In this document: positions 1-9,004 of the stretch, in pieces | Layout of the letters: each line of letters starts with the position of its first letter | How positions within the stretch are numbered: position 1 is the first letter of the stretch | Origin: Umbribacter vaginalis | GTDB taxonomy: Bacteria > Actinomycetota > Coriobacteriia > Coriobacteriales > Eggerthellaceae | NCBI GenBank assembly: GCA_001552935.1 | Contig: KQ959676.1 | Span: forward strand, 113,948-177,947 | Direction of reading: 5' to 3' | Length of the DNA stretch: 64,000 nucleotides | Notes under the pieces: model-generated | Databases searched by the model: none | The model's input: the letters and a program-made list of their open reading frames with translations, nothing else | What the model was told of the DNA's origin: nothing | Made by a program: the position numbers and the translations under genes

Positions 1-105
1 AAATAACGCCTGATAAACGAATAGTAACGAATAGCGCATTTTTTAATCAAAAGATAACAAGATGAGAATAAAACGCCTGTTCAGAGGCTTAATTAAAAAG
101 GGGAA
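1..105. other. Left flank outside the prophage
   Basis: Bases 1-105 are A/T-rich and hold no supported gene. The word around 20-41 (AATAGTAACGAATAGCGCAT) resembles the sequence at the same distance inside attR (30441-30461), so this flank may itself be phage-related. Confidence 0.4.
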
Positions 106-137
106 AATGGTGGAGCCTAGGGGGATCGAAGCCCTGA
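106..137. repeat. attL (prophage left attachment site)
   Basis: Bases 106-130 are identical to 30531-30555. After one mismatch (131 against 30556) six more bases match. The sequence corresponds to the 3' end of tRNA-Ala including CCA, read on the minus strand. Here it is not part of a tRNA, because the upstream half of the gene is absent. It therefore marks the host-phage junction far from the intact tRNA. Confidence 0.88.
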
Positions 138-199
138 GACGCTTTTTAGAAAGGCTGTATAATACCAGTTCAGAGTATATATTTTTCGAGCATGCTTTT

Positions 200-225
200 T
201 TCGCGGTCACATTTCGGTCACATGA
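200..225. repeat. Arm-type repeat near attL
   Basis: A 26-bp stretch identical to 30359-30384 lies just inside the left end, in the same orientation. Each copy contains the half-site CGGTCACAT twice, 12 bp apart. Placement on both sides of the att core suits arm-type binding sites for integrase or excisionase. That role is inferred from position only. Confidence 0.6.
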
Positions 226-285
226 CTTTTATTCTCATATAAAGCGTTAGCAGGGCATACTCAAAACTGCTTGACGATATTATAC

Positions 286-316
286 AAAAAAGCCCCCACG
301 CATAAAGCGCAGGGGC
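286..316 (-). terminator. Terminator after the lysis genes
   Basis: On the minus strand, a GC-rich hairpin (stem bases at 292-297 and 311-316, GCCCC/GGGGC type) is followed by six T residues at 291-286. It lies 15 bp beyond the lysin stop and is a typical intrinsic terminator for the leftward late operon. Confidence 0.8.
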
Positions 317-330
317 GTAAGAGTTCGTTA

Positions 331-1164
331 CTACCTATTATCGTCGGTCACGGTAAAGCGCAAGCCTTGCAACTTCGCTTTAACAGCATCTTCAACAGCG
401 GCACTAATAGCTGCTGCATCGGCGCCCTTAGCATTGGCAAGTGTTTCCACTGCTGCGCTAAGTGCTGCTACTTGTGCGCATAGCGAGCTTACGTAGCCAT
501 CAATATAGCAAACACGGTCGGCAATGCTAGCGCCGCTTTGTGGTGTTTCTCCAGGGCCATTATAAGGTTCATAAATCGTCATATCATCATCCTCTTTCTT
601 TTTTGCGTCAATGTAAAAGTAGCTTGCATCCAGCGGCGCATAGCCGCCATAGCATGCTTGTGAAGTGAATTGCCATGCGTCCACGTCATGCGCGTAGTGC
701 AGGTTATCGCTGTATTCAGCAATCCATGCGCTGTACGGTAGCTCATATAGTCGCTCTTGATTAGCTAGGTAGCGCCCTGAATAATAACCAACAGTGTAAC
801 CTTGCGGCTCAAGCACTTCAGCCCAAATCTCGATTGCGCGCCTAAAATGGTACGACTTGCTTTGCTCCTCAACGTCAAGGTAGACAGGATACGCAAGCTC
901 ATCAGCTGGCGGCAGCAAACGCAAGGCGTGCTGTGCTTCGCTATAGCTCTCAGCGTCACTCCCCGCGTATGAATACAGATAGCAGCCAAACGGCAAGCCC
1001 ACGCGGCGCACTTCGTCCAGGTTAAAGAAATACTTGTCGTCATCTTGACGTTCGCTATCGCCACCAAAGCCCATGCGAATGATAGCGCCGTCAACATCTG
1101 CGGCAAGTGCATCCCAATCGAGCAAGCCTTGATGTTTCGATACATCAATAACTATGCTAGCCAT
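331..1164 (-). CDS. Phage endolysin, GH25 muramidase
   Basis: The product (277 aa) is a glycoside hydrolase family 25 lysozyme that would cut the glycan of peptidoglycan to release phage. The N-terminal motif DVSKHQG (from Asp7) and YLDVEE (Asp97, Glu99) are the family's active-site segments, and the fold fills about residues 1-200. The C-terminal 80 residues are Ala-rich and probably helical, possibly for wall binding or oligomerisation. An upstream ATG at 1179 exists, but 1164 is chosen because GGTGAGAAG precedes it. This start overlaps the holin stop by 8 bp (translational coupling). There is no signal peptide, so export depends on the holin. Confidence 0.92.
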   Translation of the reverse strand: MASIVIDVSKHQGLLDWDALAADVDGAIIRMGFGGDSERQDDDKYFFNLDEVRRVGLPFGCYLYSYAGSDAESYSEAQHALRLLPPADELAYPVYLDVEEQSKSYHFRRAIEIWAEVLEPQGYTVGYYSGRYLANQERLYELPYSAWIAEYSDNLHYAHDVDAWQFTSQACYGGYAPLDASYFYIDAKKKEDDDMTIYEPYNGPGETPQSGASIADRVCYIDGYVSSLCAQVAALSAAVETLANAKGADAAAISAAVEDAVKAKLQGLRFTVTDDNR

Positions 1165-1393
1165 TGCGCTTCTCACCATCGGTTAAGCCTTGCGTGGTCG
1201 GGTCGTTCACGATGCCTACAATAGCAAGCACAGCGAATAAGCTGTTTACAACGCTGAGCAGGTCTTTGTCAATCTGCGTGTAATCGAACTCAACGCCGAA
1301 AACATGCAGTGCCGCTTGAATGAACAGCAGCAGCGCTGGGATAAGTGCAATCCAAAAGTATTTGTTTGTAAGTCTCTTTTTCCAGTTAATCAT
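1157..1393 (-). CDS. Phi-LC3-family holin
   Basis: This 78-aa membrane protein has the hallmarks of the phage phi LC3 holin family (Phage_holin_1): an N-terminal 'INWKKRLTNKYFWIAL' segment, two hydrophobic helices (about 12-31 and 44-62), and the 'NDPTTQGLTDGEK' tail. It would form membrane lesions that let the lysin reach the wall. Its start overlaps the preceding gene by 8 bp and its stop overlaps the lysin start, so the three are one translational unit. Confidence 0.93.
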   Translation of the reverse strand: MINWKKRLTNKYFWIALIPALLLFIQAALHVFGVEFDYTQIDKDLLSVVNSLFAVLAIVGIVNDPTTQGLTDGEKRNG

Positions 1394-1706
1394 GATTTTC
1401 TCCTTTTTTGATTTTTGCTTTCATTATCTGGTGAAACGTTTCAGTGCCCGTATGATTTCCGCCAAGCGTGTGATACGCTTCGTACACGCGCTCTGCTTCT
1501 TCTTTGACCCACCGAGGACAGCCTGAACCTTGCATAACGTACGCCTCGTGTAAGTCATAAAGCCGTGAGCGCAAGCACGCGCGCATACCGTCTTTGAGTG
1601 CTTCCATATCGCTCTTTTGCTTACGGACGATGTGCGTGAAAAAGCCTAATAGCGTTGTAAAGATGACAGGTAAGATAGTTTCGAGTGTTAGTTGTATTAT
1701 GTCCAT
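1386..1706 (-). CDS. Small membrane protein of the lysis module
   Basis: This 106-aa protein has one N-terminal membrane helix (about residues 5-25, ETILPVIFTTLLGFF) followed by a soluble, charged, helical region. It lies between the baseplate protein and the holin and overlaps the holin by 8 bp. Similar single-span proteins are common next to phage holins and may modulate lysis (antiholin or holin-like). No family could be named with confidence. Confidence 0.8.
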   Translation of the reverse strand: MDIIQLTLETILPVIFTTLLGFFTHIVRKQKSDMEALKDGMRACLRSRLYDLHEAYVMQGSGCPRWVKEEAERVYEAYHTLGGNHTGTETFHQIMKAKIKKGENHD

Positions 1707-1714
1707 GGCGTGCC

Positions 1715-3559
1715 TTAATACAACTCATAGCTGGCTACTAAGCCATCTTTTCCTAATGTTTTATTTATTTTTTCTATAAACTGAGGGAAACCATCAAAAC
1801 TATTGTTTATATGCGGTGTAGATTGCGGATAAGTAGCATGTGTATATATTTCCCCTATGCGATAATTGTTTGGATTATTTTCTTCGCATGGTAGTGCCAA
1901 GCATATTGACCAAAAGAGTATTTGCAAATAGCCATAAACATTTTTACCCCTAGTTGAATGCCATACTAAAGGAAAACTACTTATATTATCGTCTAGCATT
2001 GGCTGAAATAGTTCACATAGGACGTCGTCAAATGCAAAAAATATTTTTCCTTCTATGCCTTTCGCTCTATTCATAATACTCGCTGGTATTAACCCTGTAT
2101 TGATATACCCGTTAAAATCAACGAAACCATTCGTATTTACAAAAGAGCAATTACACCACAATTTTTTATTTGTATCCTCAGATATGCTTCTAATTCGTAA
2201 AACAACTCTAGATTTCCTTGCGTTTTCAAATCCATTTTTGAGCTTTTGCTCCACGCTTAAAGTCCTAGATTTAAGAATAGCTGTTTCGCTTTCAAGCGTT
2301 GAGAAATCATTGCCAAGCTTTTTTTGTTCAAGCCAAAGAGATGTTATATCACTCCTTACTCCTCGAGCTTCCGCCTCTGCCCCTTTTGCGGTAGCAACAG
2401 TATTAAAAACGCTATTTTCTAAATCATGCATGTGTGTTTGAAGCTTGCTCCACAGTGCATTCAACCCCGTAGCGTTGAGTACGCGATTGCCAGCGATGGT
2501 AGTGCCTTGCGCGAGCTTGTCGATGTCAGCCACTTCAATAGCTGCTGCCGTTGGTGCAGTTGAGCCGAATAGCTCCCACCTGCCCTCAAGGTAAATCCAT
2601 TCGTTGTAATGATTAGCTTGCGTTTCTTGCGCTTGTTGTGCTTTAACGAGGTAAATAATGCCTGATGAGCCTGTAATGGTTGGTTTGCCCTCGCTATCGA
2701 CTTCATTACTGCTTAGAATGCGGAACTTGACGTTTTGCGCAGCATCGAGCATTTCGTTGAAGCGTGATTGTCGCGATTGCTCTGCGCTTGTGCGTGTGCT
2801 TTCGTTTGATTGACGTTCGTTTTCTGCTTGTACGCGTTTTTGCTCTGCTTGAACGCGAGCTTGTTCAGCGTTAGCACGATTGCTTTCAGCTTGCGTACGT
2901 TGCTGGTCAGCCGTGGTGCGTTTGCTCTCTGCGTCTTTGCGCTGCTGCTCTGCTTGTACGCGCTCCTGCTCTGCATCTGCACGCGCTTGCTCTACTTGCA
3001 CGCGAGCTTGTTCAGTGTTCACTCGTGATTGCTCTGTTTGTACGCGTGACTGCTCGGCTTGTACGCGTGATGCTTCAGCGTCTTTGCGCTTGCTCTCTGC
3101 GTCTTTACGTGCGCTTTCTTGCGCTTCAGCGGCGTTTTCGTATGCGCCCCATTTCGTCGCGATTTTATTCATTGTCGCGTCAAAGAATGCATCAGAGGCT
3201 TCCGTATCGATTGCCGCGCGCTCAATGCGCACCTGAAAGCTTTCAGTCGTTTCGGTTTGCGTGCCTTGCTTAAAAAAGAAGTAAGCGCATGCGTTTTGTG
3301 CTGTTTTGCCAAGCTGATTAGCTTTAATCGTGCACGTTACGCTCGAGCCGCTTACGCTTGCTTCAAGGTGTGACCATGTGCCGTCATCACGCAGCAAGTG
3401 CAGCTCTGCGCTGTCGCATTGCACGCTGTACGGGCTGTTTTCGTACATGAGCTTTGCGCGAATTTGCTGCGTTTCGTTTTCATTTATGCGTACGCAAATT
3501 GGCTGCGTAATGCGTTGAATGGATTTCTCCATACGCAGCTCAATGGTGTATTGTGTCAT
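1715..3559 (-). CDS. BppU-family baseplate upper protein / receptor-binding fibre
   Basis: The protein has 614 aa. Residues 1-115 resemble the N-terminal domain of lactococcal BppU, which docks on the tail tip. Residues about 150-275 are a long coiled coil made of repeats of the type 'ARVQAEQ' and 'SRVQTEQ', so the protein is probably a trimeric fibre. The C-terminal half has mixed composition and is the likely host-recognition part. It overlaps the upstream tail gene by 4 bp. The repeat region produces long open frames on the other strand, which are not genes. Confidence 0.85.
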   Translation of the reverse strand: MTQYTIELRMEKSIQRITQPICVRINENETQQIRAKLMYENSPYSVQCDSAELHLLRDDGTWSHLEASVSGSSVTCTIKANQLGKTAQNACAYFFFKQGTQTETTESFQVRIERAAIDTEASDAFFDATMNKIATKWGAYENAAEAQESARKDAESKRKDAEASRVQAEQSRVQTEQSRVNTEQARVQVEQARADAEQERVQAEQQRKDAESKRTTADQQRTQAESNRANAEQARVQAEQKRVQAENERQSNESTRTSAEQSRQSRFNEMLDAAQNVKFRILSSNEVDSEGKPTITGSSGIIYLVKAQQAQETQANHYNEWIYLEGRWELFGSTAPTAAAIEVADIDKLAQGTTIAGNRVLNATGLNALWSKLQTHMHDLENSVFNTVATAKGAEAEARGVRSDITSLWLEQKKLGNDFSTLESETAILKSRTLSVEQKLKNGFENARKSRVVLRIRSISEDTNKKLWCNCSFVNTNGFVDFNGYINTGLIPASIMNRAKGIEGKIFFAFDDVLCELFQPMLDDNISSFPLVWHSTRGKNVYGYLQILFWSICLALPCEENNPNNYRIGEIYTHATYPQSTPHINNSFDGFPQFIEKINKTLGKDGLVASYELY

Positions 3560-4854
3560 AAGTACGGTCTCCTATTCTCTTCTAGCCTTTTAATGCGCTC
3601 TTCTAGCTTGCTGACGGTTTCGATCATCTTGTAGTACTGGTTTATATAAGTTTGGTACTGAAACTCACCCACATGCTTGTCAAGCTCTTTTAGGTGCTTT
3701 TCAAAGTTAAGCAGGCGCTCTTCGCTTGCCTTTTGAATGCTTTGAGCAGCGCTTTCTACTTTATCCACGGAGCTTTGAAATTTACTATCCCGCCCCGCGA
3801 TTAAGTCGCCCAAGTCACGCGTGATGTTTCCGAGCGTTACAGTTGTGCGCTGGCTTAGTAAGTCGCTTTCAAGCTTTGTAATGCGCCCACGGCAGCGCAA
3901 TGTTGGCTTAAACGTTGGATCGACAATATCGACCGTATCGCCTACTTGTACGCTTTGAACAGGTGCGTTGTGGTGCGTAAGCTCGAGCACGCTTGCTTCA
4001 TAGGTAACTTGCGGCGTTGAGTGCTCGGCTAGATAAGCCTTGACCTCATCGCAGAATTCTTGATCGTATGGGCGCTTTTTGTTGTCGATGACAAGTCCGA
4101 ACGCATGCCCACCGCATGAGCGCTTCGAAAAAAGCTTGTCGACCTCGTCATTTACGATGTGGTCTTTACCGTTAAAGCGCTTATCAAGCATCGAAATCGC
4201 GCCGTTCCACGAGGTAGACCCAGCAGCCCCATAGCACGCGGTTATCTCTGGTGCGCGTTGTGTGCGCTCGACCTTAAGTAAGTTCTTACCAAAAGAAAAG
4301 CGCGCTGTTGGTGCTGTTGAGCCGCGATGTTTACGAAAGACAATGACGCGTTTATCTGCTTTATCGTCAAGGTAAGTTTCAATCTCAAAGCCACCAGCGG
4401 CAGCTACACGCTGCACAATCTCGCGCGCTGACTTGTAGTGAAGCTCTCTTATTGTCAATATAAGTTCATCAGCTCCCCCATCAGGGAACTCCACGCTCCA
4501 TACAGGCGCAGGTGAAAGCGCTTTTTTAAGCAGCTCATCTGCACGCATTGATGTATCCTCGCCAAGCCATAGCGGCTGTACGCCGAAAAGGTCGCATATG
4601 CTTGATAGTGCTGTATCGCTATACACGACCGTTGAGCCTTCACGTGTCGCTTTTGGAGCTTGTACGGTGTACTCTTTTGTCTGACCTACGATTTTAAGTA
4701 CTAAGTGTTGACCTGGCTCAAGTGGCGCAAGCGTTGTGATTGCAAGCATATCGGCACCGTTGAGCTCGTCAGTATGCGTAAGTGCGATGATTTCGCGCTC
4801 AGCGATTGAGCGGATCGTTGTATCATCGCGTGCATCGCGAAGTTCAATAATCAT
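3556..4854 (-). CDS. Tail-tip protein (prophage endopeptidase/Tal-like)
   Basis: The 432-aa protein sits directly after Dit and before BppU, the usual place of the tail-associated 'endopeptidase tail' family (gp27-like hub). The order of beta-rich segments at 1-350 fits the hub fold, and a coiled coil at about 370-430 probably joins it to the fibre. No peptidase motif was found, so it may be structural only. A strong GGAGGATAG site precedes the ATG. It overlaps both neighbours by 4 bp. Confidence 0.75.
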   Translation of the reverse strand: MIIELRDARDDTTIRSIAEREIIALTHTDELNGADMLAITTLAPLEPGQHLVLKIVGQTKEYTVQAPKATREGSTVVYSDTALSSICDLFGVQPLWLGEDTSMRADELLKKALSPAPVWSVEFPDGGADELILTIRELHYKSAREIVQRVAAAGGFEIETYLDDKADKRVIVFRKHRGSTAPTARFSFGKNLLKVERTQRAPEITACYGAAGSTSWNGAISMLDKRFNGKDHIVNDEVDKLFSKRSCGGHAFGLVIDNKKRPYDQEFCDEVKAYLAEHSTPQVTYEASVLELTHHNAPVQSVQVGDTVDIVDPTFKPTLRCRGRITKLESDLLSQRTTVTLGNITRDLGDLIAGRDSKFQSSVDKVESAAQSIQKASEERLLNFEKHLKELDKHVGEFQYQTYINQYYKMIETVSKLEERIKRLEENRRPYL

Positions 4855-5591
4855 ACGTACCTATCCTCCCACGTCACTATGAGCTTATCAGGATCGATGA
4901 TGCCCGGCACAACCATGTCGCCTGCTTCAAGTGTGAAGAAGTCAGAAGCTAGATCGACATACGCCTTACCGCCACCTGTGTGCACAACGCTTTCCTGCTC
5001 GCAATCGATGATGATTGTGCCAGCGGTATCCGTGTGCACATTTAAGTAGTGCGTAAATGCGCCATTGTGGTACTTCTTAATGGTCGTTACACCTGATGTG
5101 TGCTTTGTTAGTGTGAATGTCGGGTATGTTGGCTGTGTGCCGCCAATGTTTAGCGGTGCGTCACTTCGTGCATAAACAGCTTGGCTATGACGGGCGCCGT
5201 ACGCGATCGGGTCAATGATTAAGAACGTAAGTTCAAGTTCCGTTTTGTTTTCAAAAATAGAAATCGTATCATCGCCTTGGTAAATGGCTAAATATGAACG
5301 ACTTGTATCATCAGGTAAAATAAGGCGCGCGGGCTTATTTGCGAGCAACGCTTGTGTTAACGCACGACGATATTCTACTACCTCAGCAAGCGCATGTTTG
5401 CGCAAGCGCGCATGGAGCGTTATCGTGTATGGTTCGAAGCCATCAATGCTCACATGCGGCACTTGTTGCCCAGGAACGAACGTTGTTGTCACCTTGCGTT
5501 TTGGCTGAACAGGACGCTTTATATCGTCCACCAGCACCCAGCGAGAAAGCTCTACGCCATTAAACACCGTTAAGTTATCAATATAGATCAC
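4851..5591 (-). CDS. Distal tail protein (Dit)
   Basis: The 246-aa protein matches the siphophage tail protein family (Sipho_tail). The N-terminal part contains the 'GVELSRWVLVDDIKRP' segment of the ring domain, and the middle part the typical 'IDPIAYGARHSQAVYA' stretch before the galectin-like C-terminal domain. It follows the tape-measure gene with a 4-bp overlap and would form the hexameric hub at the tail tip. Translation starts at GTG, preceded by AGAGGAG. Confidence 0.85.
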   Translation of the reverse strand: MIYIDNLTVFNGVELSRWVLVDDIKRPVQPKRKVTTTFVPGQQVPHVSIDGFEPYTITLHARLRKHALAEVVEYRRALTQALLANKPARLILPDDTSRSYLAIYQGDDTISIFENKTELELTFLIIDPIAYGARHSQAVYARSDAPLNIGGTQPTYPTFTLTKHTSGVTTIKKYHNGAFTHYLNVHTDTAGTIIIDCEQESVVHTGGGKAYVDLASDFFTLEAGDMVVPGIIDPDKLIVTWEDRYV

Positions 5592-8307
5592 AGCGCAGCT
5601 CCTCTCGCCTTAGCTAGTGCACTTGCACCGACCGCCAGCTCGCCTGATATCTTTGTCGAGTTCAAATACACCGAATTATCCTTTTGCAGCAATAGCTCAA
5701 GCAGCTGTATCATCTTGTCGAGTTTATCGCCATATTCTTGTTCATCTGCGCTTTTATCAGGCGTATCGATGAACTGGTTAAGCTTATCAATCGGCAATAC
5801 CGCCTCTGTGCCAGCTTCACCAACACCAATAATACTCGGGGAGCTGAAAATGCCGCCCTTTGCGTACCAGTCGACGCTCAACGTTGGTATGCTTGGTGGG
5901 CTAAGAGAAAAAGAGCCTTTAATCGAGAAGTGCGGCAGCTTAATCTTTGGAAATTCAATGTGCATCCCTGCGAAGAAGCCCACAATTTTACCTGGAATAT
6001 CGGCAATGAAGCTCACAGCGTTATCCCATATGCTTCGTAGCGTATCAGCAGCTGAACGAAAGAAGCTAGCAATGCCCTCGGGAATACTTGTAAAGAAATC
6101 AATTATCGCCGTTGGATTGCTCGAAAAAAAGCTTACGACAGCATTCCATATACCGCTTATAAGCTCCCATGCTTGCGAGAAGAAGCCACTAATGCCGCCA
6201 CCAATACCAGCAAAAAAGCCTATTATCGCAGCTGGTACTGGCGCGAAAAAGCTAATAACACCCGTCCAGATGTTAATTACAAGCTCCCCTGCAGCTTGAA
6301 AAATACCGCCAATGACTTCGCCAGCACCGCTCAAGAAGCCTGAAATCGCGCCCACAATTGTGCCGAAGAAGTCACACACTGCTTGCCATGCGCCTTGTAT
6401 CGTTTGCGCTGCCGTTGTAAATGCCCCAACGACCGCTTCCCAAATGCCGATTACAGCGTTACGAAAGCCTTCGTTTGTATCCCACAAAGTCTTGATGCCA
6501 ATTACCAGCAGCGCTATTGCCGAGATAATCGCAAGGATAGGATTAGCCTTCATTACAGCATTGACCGCAGCAAACGCGCCTTGAAAACCTTTCAGCGTCT
6601 CAATAATCGGCGCAATCGCTTTGAAAGCCATAAAGCCGGCGACAGCAGGACCGATAATGCCAGCTAAAGGTGTGAGCGTTTGTAATATTGACGATACGAT
6701 AGGCACCATAGCACTCATAATTGGCAGCACTGCTTGCCCAAGCCCGATAAGGCTTGTCACGCCTGCCGTGACAACAGGGATTGCGAAGTTAATCGCATTT
6801 ACAATCATTGTACAAACATTAGCGATGACCTGCCCAAACGATTGAAACGCGCTGCCATCGTTTGCCGAGTTGCCAAGTGCGGCGCCGATGTCCGTAAACG
6901 CTTGCGATATCGTTGTTTTGAGCGTATCAAGCGCGCTGCTCAAGTCGCCGAAATCGACGCCAGCGAATAGCCCGCTTGTGTCAAGTGTTGCACTCTTTAG
7001 CTGGTCTTGTATAAGCCCGATAAGCTTGCCTGCTACATCAGGGATTGATGTAATGGCGTTTATGCCCATCGAGATAGCTTGCCCAATGCCGCTCGATACG
7101 ACACTAGCCAGCTCACTCCAGTTTATGCTTGTAAAGAAAGTAGCAATAACGCCTGCCAGAGCAGGGATTGCTGTTGATAGCACTGCTGGCAGCGCTTGTG
7201 CGATATTCTTTGCCAGCGATACGATTACTGGCAGCAAGTTCTTCGCCACATTGCCAATGCTCGTAATGAGCTTAGCGGTCATGCCGTCAATATCGCCTCG
7301 CGGGTCAGCTAATGCCGTGAGCCAGTTTTCCCAAGCAGCTTTCATTGTGTCAATGCTACCTGATATGGTATGCGCAGCTTCGCGAGCCGAGTTGCCCGTC
7401 ATGCCTTGCGCTTCTTGTATATCGTGAATAGCTTGTACTACATCGCCGAACTTCTCGATTGTTAAGTCGCCTGCACGTCCGTTAGCTTTTTCGTATGCGT
7501 TTGCGTCCTGAATTAAGCGCTGCATCTCTTCACGTGTGCCGCCGTATCCTAGGCGCAGGTTATCTAACCATTTACACCCTCGGTTTCCCGATATTTGTAA
7601 GGGGATTAGACTATATCTTCAACTTGCCAGTGCAAGTTGGTGCGCACTTCCAGCTGCGTGCTAATAGCAGCTGTACTGGGTAACCAGCCCATAGTCGTTA
7701 CACTTTCCCGCATAAGCGGGCTTAGCACGGGATTGTCATAGGCTTAGCCCTTAGAGTTCCCCCGTTAGCAAGGTTTTGCCCTCACACCCTTAGCAAGGTT
7801 CACGCACGGTTACTGCATAATCGCTTATGCAGCAGACATTAGATTTATCGTGTAATTTTGTTTTGCAAAACCTTGATACGCATTCTGCACATCGCGCAAG
7901 TTCGAGCCGAACACGCTCGTATTATCAGCCATATCGTGAATTGCTACATCCCCAAGTTGCGCTGCTTTTTGCACATCACCGCCAAGCGATTGCTTCAGCG
8001 ACATACCGAACAGGTTAACTTGATCCATATATTCATTGATCGATATGCCTGCCGTATCGAATGCGCCTTGCGCGTTTTTAATTATGCTATCGGCTGCGCT
8101 TTCAAAGATTGTTTCTGCGCCGCCTTGAAGCTGCTCGAACTGCGCAAAAGATTTTGTTGCTTGAGCAACCATCGCACCAGCTGACGCGCCAATCGCTGCA
8201 AACGATGCGCAGGCTGCCTTTTGGAAGCCCGAAAACGTTTTGCTGCTAAAGCCTTTCAGTGACGGGATAATCGATATATATGCACTTCCGACCTCTGTAT
8301 TTGCCAC
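5588..8307 (-). CDS. Tape measure protein, interrupted by a group I intron
   Basis: The gene is two exons: 8307-7847 (461 nt) and 7568-5588 (1981 nt). Joined, they give exactly 814 codons (813 aa). The junction codon is AT|G, and the protein reads 'GFAKQNYT-M-LDNLRLGYGGT', the sequence normal for tape measure proteins. The uninterrupted reading runs into a stop inside the intron after 160 codons. Exon 1 holds the N-terminal domain ('AYISIIPSLKGF'). Exon 2 has hydrophobic helices (about residues 230-480) and Trp/Phe-rich repeats of the type 'FFAGIGGGISGFFSQAWELISGIWNAV'. The protein sets tail length. It starts at GTG, preceded by GGAGGTGG. Confidence 0.9.
7569..7846 (-). ncRNA. Group I self-splicing intron (IA-like), no ORF
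   Basis: The 278-nt intervening sequence carries, in order on the minus strand, the conserved elements of phage group I introns. These are ACGGGGGAAC (7764-7755), GACAATCCCGTGCTAA (7738-7723), GTAACGACTAT (7701-7691) and AAGATATAGTCT (7619-7608). GACTAT and ATAGTC pair perfectly as P7. Exon 1 ends in U and the intron ends in G, as the class requires. Intron TCTAAT pairs with exon-2 GTTAGA (P10), and the next base G can form the U.G pair at the 5' site. P1 beyond three pairs is weak, so the 5' boundary could shift slightly. A CTGCATAA/TTATGCAG hairpin fits P2. No homing endonuclease is encoded. Confidence 0.9.
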
Positions 8308-8699
8308 TACTCACCACCTCCGTCCCAAAAATTCTCAAATTCTGAAATGCTCACAGGCTCACTGCCGTATTGCTGTGCTGTATTTTTTGCTTTCACAAAG
8401 GGGCGTTCAAGCGGCTTCGGTGGCTTCGGTTTATGCTTAGAGTTAGCAGCGACAAGCACATAATGAACTGCGCGCAACTCGTCTATAATGCCTGCTAGAA
8501 GCTGCGGTTGTATCTCTTTACTTTCCCAAAACGCAAGCTCAACATCCTCTTCATTCGCTGCTTTCCATAGTGCGCTTGATTTGTCTAAATGCGTAATAAA
8601 CGCAAGCAAGGCTCTCCAACTTAGAGCCTTGCCCACATCGTCAAGCGTGAAGTGTGTGCGCGTCATTAGATCGTATTCAAGCGCATCGCTATACAGCAC
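8307..8699 (-). CDS. Tail assembly chaperone, downstream (T) part
   Basis: The frame encodes 130 aa beginning 'LYSDALEYDLMTRTHFTLDDVG', like the DUF5361-type second tail-chaperone part of actinobacterial and Firmicutes phages. It is expected mainly as the C-terminal half of a -1 frameshift fusion with the 93-aa upstream protein. Reading through the slippery site at 8729-8723 adds eight linker codons and gives a 231-aa fusion. The GTG at 8699 has no convincing ribosome site, which supports fusion over independent start. It lies directly before the tape-measure gene, as lambda gpT does before gpH. Confidence 0.85.
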   Translation of the reverse strand: MLYSDALEYDLMTRTHFTLDDVGKALSWRALLAFITHLDKSSALWKAANEEDVELAFWESKEIQPQLLAGIIDELRAVHYVLVAANSKHKPKPPKPLERPFVKAKNTAQQYGSEPVSISEFENFWDGGGE

Positions 8700-8719
8700 A
8701 ATAATCGGCAGCGAGCCTG

Positions 8720-9001
8720 CTATTTTCCCAGGTCAGCCTTGCCAGTGAGTGCGCTACGTGCGCTCCATTCTTCTGTGATGCTCGTAAGTGCGCTGAACGG
8801 CAGCTTCTCGACGTTCGGAATGTACGTCTTTAGGTACTCAACGAACCACCGCGAAAAGTTTTCAGGCGTTGCGTCCTTGCTTGTGAATATCTTCAGCGCG
8901 TCGCCCTTGATATCTTTAATGGTTGGCTCAAGCGGCACATGGTATTCTTTGCCGTCGATTTCCACATCAAGCGTTTCGATTTTTGTGCTTAATTTAATCA
9001 T
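8720..9001 (-). CDS. Tail assembly chaperone, upstream (G) part
   Basis: This 93-aa protein lies between the tail tube gene and the frameshift site, the position of lambda gpG. It is small and acidic and ends LTGKADLGK. The last codons CTG-GGA-AAA are followed at once by TAG. Such chaperones coat the tape measure protein while the tail tube polymerises. Its start is 3 bp from the tail tube stop and has only a weak ribosome site, so it is probably translated by coupling. Confidence 0.83.
   Translation of the reverse strand: MIKLSTKIETLDVEIDGKEYHVPLEPTIKDIKGDALKIFTSKDATPENFSRWFVEYLKTYIPNVEKLPFSALTSITEEWSARSALTGKADLGK
8723..8729 (-). promoter_or_regulatory. -1 programmed frameshift slippery heptamer
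   Basis: On the minus strand the heptamer G-GGA-AAA is in the zero frame of the 93-aa gene and immediately precedes its TAG stop (8722-8720). It obeys the X-XXY-YYZ rule. A -1 slip continues in the frame of the 130-aa gene without a stop. Lambda G/GT uses GGGAAAG in the same place. Confidence 0.85.
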
Positions 9002-9004
9002 TGT

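Noticed and set aside
62-250. 62-codon frame across attL
   Set aside because: It crosses the host-phage junction and the arm repeat, and has no ribosome site or recognisable product.
2055-3518. Several open frames on the plus strand within the BppU gene
   Set aside because: They mirror the repeated coiled-coil codons of the minus-strand gene. They have no ribosome sites and no protein similarity.
7525-8307. Tape measure gene looks like a pseudogene disrupted by an insertion
   Set aside because: The insert has group I intron core elements, and its removal restores an exact open frame with the expected protein sequence.
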